Origin: Halobacteriovorax sp. GB3
GTDB taxonomy: Bacteria > Bdellovibrionota > Bacteriovoracia > Bacteriovoracales > Bacteriovoracaceae
DNA: 64,000 nucleotides
Assembly: GCF_028649655.1 (NCBI RefSeq)
Contig: NZ_JAQSLN010000003.1
Span: 620,001 to 684,000, forward strand
Reading direction: 5' to 3'
The notes under the pieces were generated by a model. The model did no database searches and had not been told where the DNA came from. It was given only the letters and a program-made list of their open reading frames with translations. Position 1 is the stretch's first letter; each line of letters begins with the position of its first letter. Both the position numbers and the translations under genes were made by a program. Of the stretch, positions 26,487 through 33,924 are shown in pieces.

Positions 26487-26939
26487 ATGGCCAAAAGAAA
26501 AGAGATAAAATTAAACGAGATCGACCTAGAGGCCCTAAAGAGAAATGCCTCTTCAATACCAGGCCTTATTGATTATGCTCATGAAAAAGGTGGCGCAGTA
26601 GCAACACCAAATAATGAAGATCAAATAAAATCGCGCGCTCGCATGGCCATGATGGAGCAAACCCAACGCAAGCTCGATCAAATTTATGAACAAATGAAGC
26701 CGCTTATTGATCAAATGAACGAAATCAAAAAAAGACGCCACATTTCAAATATTGTCTACGACGCTGAAATTCGCTTTAAGCCAGTCATAGGAACGACTTA
26801 CTATCTCTACGAGAAAAAAAGTGAAGGGGCCATTCTCTCTATGGTTTCACCCAAGGAATGGGGTAAGAGTACTCCCTTTAAAGAATTTCTTGGGGCGGTA
26901 AAACTTCTTGCCGACCACACTTTTGAACTTGCTGAATAA
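26487..26939 (+). CDS. DUF2452-like protein
   Basis: 150-residue cytoplasmic protein. The C-terminal half has the pattern Phe-Lys-Pro-Val-Ile-Gly-Xaa-Xaa-Tyr-Tyr-Leu-Tyr-Glu-Lys and Leu-Ser-Met-Val-Ser-Pro-Lys-Glu-Trp-Gly, which I associate with DUF2452; the middle is a long charged helix rich in Met, Gln and Lys. Function unknown. It begins nine bases after the ABC exporter gene with AGAGG as ribosome site. Confidence 0.6.
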   Translation: MAKRKEIKLNEIDLEALKRNASSIPGLIDYAHEKGGAVATPNNEDQIKSRARMAMMEQTQRKLDQIYEQMKPLIDQMNEIKKRRHISNIVYDAEIRFKPVIGTTYYLYEKKSEGAILSMVSPKEWGKSTPFKEFLGAVKLLADHTFELAE

Positions 26940-26955
26940 ATGCTAAAATGAGTTC

Positions 26956-27486
26956 ATGAAAATTAACGAACTCTATCAATCAATAATCAATGATCTTAAA
27001 AATGGTAAGCGTCCTCTTGTAAAACTCAATGAGCAAGTACTTGATGACATTTACGAGTCCTACTCGCAGTGCTTATCACAAAGTGATCGAGAACTTCTTA
27101 TGAAAGTTCTGTGTATCTTAGATAACACTCAAACAACAACACGACGCTTTGAAGAGTTCATTTTAAAAAGCTTTGAAACATTCACTGATAGCGAGGCCAT
27201 CATTTTTCTACTTGGAACTTTTCAAAAGCAAGTGGCCGAAGCGAGATTCAAAGATGGCCATAGGTTAGAAATGTCTCACCTCCAGCTACTAGAGCGCCTT
27301 CTCGAGCACGATGATCCAGAAGTCGTCGAATGGACTCTCAGAATTATTGAATCCATTGGCTCTCAGGGCCTTTTTTTTAAAAAGAAGATCTTTGCCATGA
27401 AACCAAACTTCTTTGAAAGGTTTAATAAACACAGAAAGGCCATCTTTCAAATTATTGAGATGCTAGAAAAGAGATGGGGTCACTAA
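26956..27486 (+). CDS. Hypothetical helical-repeat protein
   Basis: 176 residues, predicted all helical with alternating Leu-rich helices of the HEAT-like kind (Leu-Leu-Glu-Arg-Leu-Leu-Glu, Glu-Trp-Thr-Leu-Arg-Ile-Ile). No signal peptide or catalytic motif. It lies 16 bases after the DUF2452-like gene, and its stop directly abuts the GTG of the following gene, so it belongs to the same unit. A scaffolding role is possible; the function is unknown. Confidence 0.55.
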   Translation: MKINELYQSIINDLKNGKRPLVKLNEQVLDDIYESYSQCLSQSDRELLMKVLCILDNTQTTTRRFEEFILKSFETFTDSEAIIFLLGTFQKQVAEARFKDGHRLEMSHLQLLERLLEHDDPEVVEWTLRIIESIGSQGLFFKKKIFAMKPNFFERFNKHRKAIFQIIEMLEKRWGH

Positions 27487-27858
27487 GTGAAAGATAAGGA
27501 CTTTGAAAACCAAATGATGTACGAGCGTCTCATGCGCGCAAAGAGTGCAACAGGACAAGCTCACTTTAAACAAAGCCCCGATGAAGTTGTCCAAGTAAAT
27601 ATTCGACCAGATAAGAGTATCTCACCTGCTAAATTTAAGGCCGACCCTCTTGTTCCAGGTGGCTATCTTGCCCACCCAACAACCATTCGCGCTGTAAGAG
27701 TTGACATCTTTGTTGGTGGCCAAGAGGTTTTTGAAGACTTGGAATACAATATTCAGTGTGAAGGCTGTAAGCGTCAAATTGACGTTCAATTCTGGAAATT
27801 CTGCCCTTACTGCGAAGCAAAATTCCCATCACCACTCCCTCCTCCGATACAAATGTAA
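27487..27858 (+). CDS. Small zinc-ribbon protein, GTG start
   Basis: 123 residues. A C-terminal zinc ribbon is visible: Cys-Glu-Gly-Cys near 94-97 and Cys-Pro-Tyr-Cys near 109-112. The N-terminal part is polar and unrecognised. The GTG at 27487 follows the upstream stop directly, suggesting translational coupling; the GATGGGG at the upstream gene's end may serve as ribosome site. Function unknown. Confidence 0.55.
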   Translation: MKDKDFENQMMYERLMRAKSATGQAHFKQSPDEVVQVNIRPDKSISPAKFKADPLVPGGYLAHPTTIRAVRVDIFVGGQEVFEDLEYNIQCEGCKRQIDVQFWKFCPYCEAKFPSPLPPPIQM

Positions 27859-28054
27859 GAAATGTAATTCATTGTAAGAATTATATCTTTTACGGAATGT
27901 TTATCGGCCAGTAATTTATCAATTAAAATTATCCAATGGATTAGCTTGGGTTAATGCAAGGAATTTCATTTAGGGACGAATGAAAGCGGTAAGCCTTAGT
28001 CATTGGAAAAAATATACTTACACACACAGACAACAACTAACAGGAGTAGGACTC

Positions 28055-28486
28055 ATGACCAGAGAAAACGAGTATCTGAGTGATGAACAAATCAAAAGCC
28101 TTAAGGACAAGCTTCTTGGGGACAAAGAAAGAATTCTCAACAACATCAGTGAAAAAGACACTTATCATCTCGACAAAAACGAATTGTCAGACCCTGTAGA
28201 CGAAGCGAGCATCAACGTGCAAACAGCACATGAAATTCGTTTCAAAAACAGAGAAAATTTCTATTTAAAGAAAATCAACAAAACTCTTACGAAAGTTGAA
28301 AACGGTACTTATGGTCTTTGCGAAGACTGTGATGCTGAGATTGCCTATGAAAGACTCATAGCAAGACCAACTGCAGAGCTTTGTATTTCATGTAAAGAAG
28401 AGTCTGAACTTAACGAGAAGAGTAACTTCTTCTTGAAAAGATCAAAGTCCCTTGGAAAGACTCTTTCAGAAATCGGTAAAAGATAA
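28055..28486 (+). CDS. DksA/TraR-type C4 zinc-finger protein
   Basis: 143-residue protein of the DksA/TraR/YocK group, which bind in the secondary channel of RNA polymerase or act on other targets. A coiled N-terminal helix pair (about 1-85) is followed by the zinc finger Cys-Glu-Asp-Cys near 90-93 and Cys-Ile-Ser-Cys near 112-115. The DksA tip Asp-Xaa-Xaa-Asp-Xaa-Ala reads Asp-Pro-Val-Asp-Glu-Ala at the expected place, so DksA-like activity is plausible. The start at 28055 is fixed by GGAGTAGGAC; a longer frame upstream has no ribosome site. A terminator follows. Confidence 0.85.
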   Translation: MTRENEYLSDEQIKSLKDKLLGDKERILNNISEKDTYHLDKNELSDPVDEASINVQTAHEIRFKNRENFYLKKINKTLTKVENGTYGLCEDCDAEIAYERLIARPTAELCISCKEESELNEKSNFFLKRSKSLGKTLSEIGKR

Positions 28487-28490
28487 AAAG

Positions 28491-28517
28491 AAAGGCCCAT
28501 TTAATTGGGCCTTTTTT
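28491..28517. terminator. Intrinsic terminator between convergent genes
   Basis: AAAGGCCCA at 28491-28499 pairs with TGGGCCTTT at 28506-28514, followed by T residues; AAAAAGAAA on the other side makes it usable from both directions. Confidence 0.85.
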
Positions 28518-28810
28518 TATTCGTCAGATTCTTGTTTGTTTCTTTGGCGATGCCTCTTTCCACCACCACTAGATTTTCGCATCTCTTTCATTTGCGACTT
28601 ATGACTCTTTCGACAGGCTTTCATCGCCGACTTGTCTTTAGCTCCTTGAATACAACTTTTTAACTCACTTAACATTTTTATATGCTTATCCAAACGAGAC
28701 ATGGCCTTTTCTTTTTTTTGATCAAAAGTCATTTTCTCTTCTTTTGCTGCGACACTAAAAGCAAGCGCACTCATGAGACATGAAGCAAATAATACTTTCT
28801 TAAGATGCAT
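28517..28810 (-). CDS. Small exported basic protein
   Basis: 97 residues with a signal peptide (about 1-22, ending Ala-Ala). The mature part is short, highly charged, with two cysteines about 16 residues apart and a Lys/Arg/Gly-rich tail. No family recognised. AAGGAGG precedes the ATG. It is downstream of, and eight bases from, the next exported-protein gene in the same direction, so they are probably one transcript. Confidence 0.6.
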   Translation of the reverse strand: MHLKKVLFASCLMSALAFSVAAKEEKMTFDQKKEKAMSRLDKHIKMLSELKSCIQGAKDKSAMKACRKSHKSQMKEMRKSSGGGKRHRQRNKQESDE

Positions 28811-28818
28811 AACCCTCC

Positions 28819-29469
28819 TTAAAATACTTGAGTTGTGAGATTTTCAAGTAAGTGAAATTCCCCGACGGGATGATTAATGATAACGCGTTCAATATACTTC
28901 ACTCCGTAGATACGACCTATCTCCTCAATGTCAAAACTCTCATTTACTCTTATGACTTTATAGAGAGTCTTTGTAAGGGCAATCAGCTTAAAGTCATGCT
29001 GATATTTTTTTTCTAAATGCTTAAGCACTTCTTCTCTTTTTTGCTCATCACTTGTTAGACCAAGAAGGAATTCGTTTTTCAAATAACCATCACAGGCACC
29101 AAGTTCATTCTTTTTTAAATAACCAACTTCATGACTTTCAATTCCACTTTCATCAAAATTTGTCCAAACACAAACTCTCCCTTGAGTCGATTCTAAATTC
29201 ATCACGAGTCTTGCTCCAAAACTTCCACAGTGAACAAAGAATTGATTATTCCCACTTGGGCCTATGAGATGGTCTTTCGCTGAAATGTCGCCAATGAGTT
29301 GACCGAGCATGGGATTTGATAAATTTGTAGAAATTGAATTATTGAAAGATGCAATTTTAATGGAATCTTCTAGCTCTTGAACCCAGCAAGAACCGCCGGC
29401 CACACTTTTTACCTCTAGAGCGAATGCTTGAAATGTAAAAAGCGAGATAGCAATGATTAGCTTCTTCAT
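28819..29469 (-). CDS. Exported protein of unknown function
   Basis: 216 residues with a signal peptide (about 1-17, Phe-Gln-Ala-Phe-Ala). Cysteines occur near 28, 75, 99 and 125 of the precursor and may form disulfides in the periplasm. No recognisable domain. It precedes the small basic exported protein in a two-gene unit. Confidence 0.6.
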   Translation of the reverse strand: MKKLIIAISLFTFQAFALEVKSVAGGSCWVQELEDSIKIASFNNSISTNLSNPMLGQLIGDISAKDHLIGPSGNNQFFVHCGSFGARLVMNLESTQGRVCVWTNFDESGIESHEVGYLKKNELGACDGYLKNEFLLGLTSDEQKREEVLKHLEKKYQHDFKLIALTKTLYKVIRVNESFDIEEIGRIYGVKYIERVIINHPVGEFHLLENLTTQVF

Positions 29470-29540
29470 AAGTGCCCCTTTGAAATACCCTAGTATTCCT
29501 ATCGGTCACTCTTTATCCGAGCTTTACAGTCTAGTTAAAA

Positions 29541-29568
29541 TAAAAAGGCCTTCCAGGGACGGAAGGCC
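29541..29568 (-). terminator. Intrinsic terminator of the small exported-protein gene at 29598
   Basis: Read on the minus strand, GGCCTTCC (29568-29561) pairs with GGAAGGCC (29554-29547), then T residues follow. Confidence 0.85.
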
Positions 29569-29597
29569 AAAACACAATACGAGATATGGAATTCTGA

Positions 29598-30017
29598 TTA
29601 CTTACAAGCTGGTACAGTGAATTCTACAGAGTAAAGATATTTTTTAACATCTCTTTCTCTTCCACGCTTAACTTCATAGTAATCAACTGTAGAAGTCATT
29701 GGGTATGTTTTGTAAACAGTTTCCCATGATTTACAGTTTTCTTTTCCATAATCAACACAAACTCTCTGAGTATAATCTACAGAAGTTGTAAGATATTTTT
29801 TTACAGTTGGGATATAAACATCATTGTTTTTCTTACGAATGATTTTGTACTGTTGAACTTTAAAGTTAGTTCTTAGATCACCATCAGCGTTTAAACAAGT
29901 GTCTGTGATTTTAACGATTGAACCAGGGAAAAGAACTGTGTTCGCTGAAGTTTCAACGAATGCCATTGCTTGAGTTCCAAGTACAAGAAGTGCTACTGCC
30001 ATAATTTTTTTCATCAT
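29598..30017 (-). CDS. Small exported protein of unknown function
   Basis: 139 residues. The signal peptide covers about 1-19 (Leu-Gly-Thr-Gln-Ala-Met-Ala). The mature protein is rich in Lys, Tyr, Thr and Val with four cysteines, likely two disulfides, in a beta pattern. No family recognised. AGGAGATTT before the ATG at 30017 fixes the start; a longer frame adds 25 residues without a ribosome site. Confidence 0.65.
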   Translation of the reverse strand: MMKKIMAVALLVLGTQAMAFVETSANTVLFPGSIVKITDTCLNADGDLRTNFKVQQYKIIRKKNNDVYIPTVKKYLTTSVDYTQRVCVDYGKENCKSWETVYKTYPMTSTVDYYEVKRGRERDVKKYLYSVEFTVPACK

Positions 30018-30208
30018 AAATCTCCTGTTGATTTCGATTGTTGTTGTAAAAAGTGATGAGGCATTTATGCATTCAAGAAAAAGGACTTTCAAAAAAAATG
30101 AGAAATTTGCTCATTTAAAGAGACATTGTCCTAAGTGTTCACAAATTCTGTGGACAAATTTCAAATTTGTCCGTCGTTTTTAAGTGGCCCAAATGATAAA
30201 GTATTAAA

Positions 30209-30631
30209 ATGAACGAAAAAGAGCTGATAAAAGACGTTGTTTATCGATTTTACGAAAAGGCCACGGCTGATTTCCTTATAGGGCATCACTTTAGAAAGAT
30301 TCAAGAATTTCAAGGTGAAAATATCCTAAAACCACCAATGGAGGCCTTCGCTTCTCACCTTCCAATCATTGAGCGCTTTTGGAGAATGCAACTTCTAGGT
30401 GAAAAACTTCAGGAAAATGAAAGGCCTTTTAATCTTATAAAGAAGCATGAGTACTTAAAGATACGCCAAGGCGAGCTCGGTCGCTGGGTTGTTTTATTTA
30501 AAGAAACGCTAAGTGAACTAGAAAAAGAACAAAGAGAATCTAGTGAATTGATAAAAGAGTGGGAAAAGAGAATAGATCTATTTGAATCTATTTTTAAAAA
30601 GTCCCCTATTCTTTTAGGAAATCATCTTTAG
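30209..30631 (+). CDS. Truncated haemoglobin-like protein (group III type)
   Basis: 140-residue small globin. The pattern fits group III truncated haemoglobins: Tyr-Arg-Phe-Tyr near 12-15, Phe-Leu-Ile-Gly near 22-25, His50-Leu-Pro-Xaa-Xaa-Xaa-Xaa-Phe-Trp, the predicted proximal haem ligand H80 in Lys-Lys-His-Glu-Tyr-Leu, and Trp93 in Arg-Trp-Val-Val-Leu-Phe. Such proteins bind oxygen, nitric oxide or peroxide; the ligand is not known here. The C-terminal helix is longer than usual. Its 3' end overlaps the convergent lipoprotein gene by 26 bp. Confidence 0.7.
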   Translation: MNEKELIKDVVYRFYEKATADFLIGHHFRKIQEFQGENILKPPMEAFASHLPIIERFWRMQLLGEKLQENERPFNLIKKHEYLKIRQGELGRWVVLFKETLSELEKEQRESSELIKEWEKRIDLFESIFKKSPILLGNHL

Positions 30632-31007
30632 TGGGCCTCTGTGCTTTGAAGGCATCTGTTACAAAGTGCTCCAGTACTGGCTCTCCAGCAACATCATCGA
30701 AAAGCCAATTTCTCACATAATATTGTCCGACTTTAAAAGCGGCCTTCTTAGCATTCTCTTGGGTATCAAACATGATGACGGACATTTCAACTTTTCTGAC
30801 TTTATAGCGAAATACAAAATCCTGAATGCAGCCTTCTGAGTACTCAAGACAATTGGGTCTATTTAAATCATTTAAACGTACCTGTGAAATTTCGGAATCA
30901 TACTTTACGGCAATGTCGTAGAGCTCTAGCGGCGTATAGGTGGGAGAATCTTCAGAACAACTGATACAGGTATTTAAAATAAAAAAGGCCATGATTAATT
31001 TTCTCAT
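30606..31007 (-). CDS. Small lipoprotein whose start codon lies in a terminator hairpin
   Basis: 133 residues with a lipoprotein signal (Cys-Ile-Ser-Cys17). The mature part is mixed alpha-beta and unrecognised. The ATG at 31007 has only AAGG two bases upstream, a poor ribosome site, and both it and the in-frame ATG at 30992 are buried in a 10-bp stem that has the form of an intrinsic terminator for the helicase gene just upstream. Expression therefore needs read-through or unfolding of the hairpin. Confidence 0.6.
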   Translation of the reverse strand: MRKLIMAFFILNTCISCSEDSPTYTPLELYDIAVKYDSEISQVRLNDLNRPNCLEYSEGCIQDFVFRYKVRKVEMSVIMFDTQENAKKAAFKVGQYYVRNWLFDDVAGEPVLEHFVTDAFKAQRPTKDDFLKE

Positions 31008-31013
31008 GGCCTT
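30975..31013 (-). terminator. Intrinsic terminator of the DEAD-box gene overlapping the next start codon
   Basis: On the minus strand AAGGCCATGA (31013-31004) pairs perfectly with TCATGGCCTT (30994-30985) around a nine-base loop, followed by TTTTATTTT. The stem begins 15 bases after the helicase stop codon and includes the start codon of the lipoprotein gene. Confidence 0.75.
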
Positions 31014-31027
31014 ATTTTATCAAAGTC

Positions 31028-32332
31028 TTATTTTCTTTTGTAGCGTGGGCCTTTTTTAACCCTCTTAACCTTTTGATCGACAAATCTTAGGTCTTTTTTC
31101 TTTCTCATCTTTTTCTTAGGCGGTGCCTTAGGAGCCGTTGTTGTCTTTTTCTGTGGCTTCTTTTGGGGACCTTTATTTTCCTTCAGAGCACTTAATTTAA
31201 GAGCAGTTTGATTCCTAATCGATTCGTTAATTCTCTTAATCAGAGCAAAGTCTTTTGAAGTGATAAAGTTATAAACAAGCCCTTTTGCAGCGGCACGTCC
31301 AACACGACCAGCTCTGTGGATGTAGTAAACAGCTTCAAAAGGAAGGTCATAGTTAAGAACCCAGCAAAGCTTCTTAATATCAAGACCGCGAGCAACGATA
31401 TCTGTTGCAATCAGTACTCCACCTGTTTTTCTAAATTCTTTAATACTATCTTCTCTTTCTTTAAGCGACATATCACCATGGATTAGAGAGAGATTCATTT
31501 TTGGAAGTTTACTAACAAGTGTTCCATGAAGGGCCTCGGCCTGCTCTTTTCTATTTAAGAAAATAATCCCACTACCCTTGGCTTCTTTTTGTAAGAACAT
31601 TTCTGTCATGGCCACTTTTTCATTAAAGGCCAAATGAATATTGAACGTCTCATGACTTTGTTTTATTGAGTGAGCATCTGAGAGTTCAACATCGTAGAAG
31701 TCGACTTTTCTAAATGTCGCTTCAACAAATTCATCAAAGTTAGCAGGTCTTGTGGCACTGATTAGTCCAACGAGTGTGTCCGACCATTCAAAGTGAGAAT
31801 AAATCTCATTAATATCTCTTGTAAAACCCATATCAAGTAATTGATCGGCCTCATCGAGGATGAGATACTTACAATCTTTTGCTGAAATTTCACCCTTAGC
31901 AAGGGCCTGTCTAATCTTTCCAGGACCACCAACGAGAATATCGACGAATTCATCTTTCATATTCGATGTTCTTTTGGACTTATCCATCCCAACCATTGTT
32001 CTGATTCGTAATTTAGCGTGATGAGAAATCTCTTTTAAAACGCCTTGAACCTGAAACGTTAGCTCTTTTGTTGGAAGTAAAATAATGGCACGAGGTGATG
32101 CCTTTTTTTGCTCTAAACCCTTCTCTGTAAGCTTGAGTCGCTCAACAACTGGCAAAGCATAAGAGAGAGTTTTCCCCGTTCCCGTTTGTGCGAGAACGCA
32201 AACAGATTTATTCTCGCCAATAAGCGGAATAACTTTCTGTTGAACCTCTGTTGGAGTTTTAAAACCATATTCTTTCAAATAGGCCTTTAGTTCTTCGATT
32301 TTTAGAAGATCTGAAAAGCTTTTCATATACAT
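31028..32332 (-). CDS. DEAD-box RNA helicase
   Basis: 434-residue ATP-dependent RNA helicase. The motifs are in order: Q-motif region Gly-Phe-Lys-Thr-Pro-Thr-Glu-Val-Gln, motif I Ala-Gln-Thr-Gly-Thr-Gly-Lys-Thr near 50, Asp-Glu-Ala-Asp near 160, Ser-Ala-Thr near 192, and motif VI His-Arg-Ala-Gly-Arg-Val-Gly-Arg near 342. The last 60 residues are a Lys-rich, disordered tail of the kind that binds RNA. An ATG two codons downstream of the first is an equally good start. Ribosome assembly or mRNA turnover is the usual role; the exact subtype (RhlE-like, CsdA-like) cannot be decided here. Confidence 0.9.
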   Translation of the reverse strand: MYMKSFSDLLKIEELKAYLKEYGFKTPTEVQQKVIPLIGENKSVCVLAQTGTGKTLSYALPVVERLKLTEKGLEQKKASPRAIILLPTKELTFQVQGVLKEISHHAKLRIRTMVGMDKSKRTSNMKDEFVDILVGGPGKIRQALAKGEISAKDCKYLILDEADQLLDMGFTRDINEIYSHFEWSDTLVGLISATRPANFDEFVEATFRKVDFYDVELSDAHSIKQSHETFNIHLAFNEKVAMTEMFLQKEAKGSGIIFLNRKEQAEALHGTLVSKLPKMNLSLIHGDMSLKEREDSIKEFRKTGGVLIATDIVARGLDIKKLCWVLNYDLPFEAVYYIHRAGRVGRAAAKGLVYNFITSKDFALIKRINESIRNQTALKLSALKENKGPQKKPQKKTTTAPKAPPKKKMRKKKDLRFVDQKVKRVKKGPRYKRK

Positions 32333-32446
32333 TTCCTTACTGATAAGTCTTTAAATTCAAAGGGAGGAGTATCAAGAATTTAGGCATTTATCAATGATTA
32401 AAATGCACTGCAAAAGAATTACTTGTCCTAAACACCTGAAATAGGC

Positions 32447-32473
32447 AAAAAAAAGGGACCAACGAGGTCCCTT
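32447..32473 (-). terminator. Intrinsic terminator of the outer-membrane protein gene
   Basis: On the minus strand AAGGGACC (32473-32466) pairs with GGTCCCTT (32460-32453) around a five-base loop, followed by T residues. Confidence 0.85.
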
Positions 32474-32491
32474 CCACAATATTTATTTTAT

Positions 32492-33757
32492 TTAAAAGAA
32501 AAAGCGTACGTTCACCGAGTGCATAGTACTTGTCTTTACATCATCAACAGTTGAACTGATTGGTTGTTTAAGAGAGTACTGGAATTGCATGAACCAAAGC
32601 TTTAACTGCGGAGACAATGTAATGTGCTCATTATCTAGGATCGTTCTAAAAGTAATACCTAAGCGATCTCCCCATACGTGGGCACCAAGATCAGTACCGG
32701 CATAAAGGCCATCAGCAAATCCATAGCCAGATCTCTTGTGAACTCCTAAAAAAGGCATAAGAGAGAGACCTTTCCAAGAAAAGCGCGCATCGGCGTGTAG
32801 TCTAATTAGTGGGTCGAGTTCATAAGTAAGTTCACCGGCCTTATCAACATTATCAGAGAGTCTTGCAATCTCAATTTCTTCAATAGCAAGATAGGCGCGG
32901 TATGTTTCTAAAAATGACTTTCCAACCATTAAGTCAGTTGCAAGGAAGACCTGTGAGTTTAGTTCATCTTGTCCACCTAGAACATCGTCACCGTTAACGA
33001 TCGTCTTAGCATCAAGTCTTCTAAAAAAGTCTGTTCTATGAAGTCCGTAAAGATTCCAATGACCAAACCACTCATTTTTGAAAACATTAAAAAGAAGTCC
33101 GGCCTTTACATCTAGTTTAGTGAAGACGGCTAAGTTTGGAACACTTGAAGTTCCAGAACCTGGAACTTGGTCTCCGTCAAACTCTGCAGCGATACGAGAG
33201 TCAACACCTAGATCGAGAAGAAGGTCTTCAACATCTGTATAAGTACCGTTTTTCAACTTCGTAAATTGAGTATCATCCATGGCGAGGATTTTTTCTTCAA
33301 TTTCAGGTGAAAGGTCGAAGAGATCAACAAGTAGTTGACGAGAAAGCTCATCAGAGCGAATTCCGATATTAGCACCAAATTGAGCACCAAATCTGAAATC
33401 AGGAACAATCTTTGCTCCAAAAGCATGGAACGTAAAAAGTGGAATTCCAAATTGTGCATTCAAACGAAGTGATTGCTCTGTTTTGTCATATTTTTCTAGA
33501 ACGCGATTGGCCTCATTAAGCTGAGCATTCGTATCGCCCGCATCCCCTACTGAGTCAACATCATCAACGAGATCAAGAAGGTTTTTATTAGCATAGGCAC
33601 TAATGTCAAAGAGAAAGTCATGACCATAAGGACGTAGCATTTCTTCCGTTTTAAACTTGTCTTCTAATAATTTGTAGCGATCAACTACATCATAAGAGAG
33701 TGTTTGTGTTGACAACAAAAGGGCCCCACCGAGAGCGAGGTTCTTCCAATTTCTCAT
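32492..33757 (-). CDS. Predicted outer-membrane beta-barrel protein
   Basis: 421 residues with a signal peptide (about 1-21). From about residue 95 alternating hydrophobic/polar strands with many aromatic residues indicate a barrel, and the protein ends Arg-Phe-Phe-Phe with the terminal phenylalanine that is typical of BAM substrates. Residues about 25-95 and 140-200 are acidic and may be periplasmic or loop insertions. It resembles a conserved family of predatory delta-like bacteria only in style; I cannot name it. It is monocistronic with its own terminator. Confidence 0.65.
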   Translation of the reverse strand: MRNWKNLALGGALLLSTQTLSYDVVDRYKLLEDKFKTEEMLRPYGHDFLFDISAYANKNLLDLVDDVDSVGDAGDTNAQLNEANRVLEKYDKTEQSLRLNAQFGIPLFTFHAFGAKIVPDFRFGAQFGANIGIRSDELSRQLLVDLFDLSPEIEEKILAMDDTQFTKLKNGTYTDVEDLLLDLGVDSRIAAEFDGDQVPGSGTSSVPNLAVFTKLDVKAGLLFNVFKNEWFGHWNLYGLHRTDFFRRLDAKTIVNGDDVLGGQDELNSQVFLATDLMVGKSFLETYRAYLAIEEIEIARLSDNVDKAGELTYELDPLIRLHADARFSWKGLSLMPFLGVHKRSGYGFADGLYAGTDLGAHVWGDRLGITFRTILDNEHITLSPQLKLWFMQFQYSLKQPISSTVDDVKTSTMHSVNVRFFF

Positions 33758-33924
33758 AAAATCTCCAAAAAATTTGTTTTCTAACTTACCGTTTCATTAT
33801 CCGGCTAAAAAATCGTTAGTGCTAGGCGGAAAAATTCTCTTAAGAGCGTAAGATTACTTGTAAAAGAGGGGCTTTTTTGGAAAAATTAAAGAGTAGATCA
33901 CTCAAGGAAGAAGGTCATTAATTC

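Noticed and set aside
30209-30631. Clustered globin as part of the sulfur or nitrosative-stress locus
   Set aside because: It is about 18 kb from the sulfur genes, with no shared box seen upstream; kept as an independent gene.
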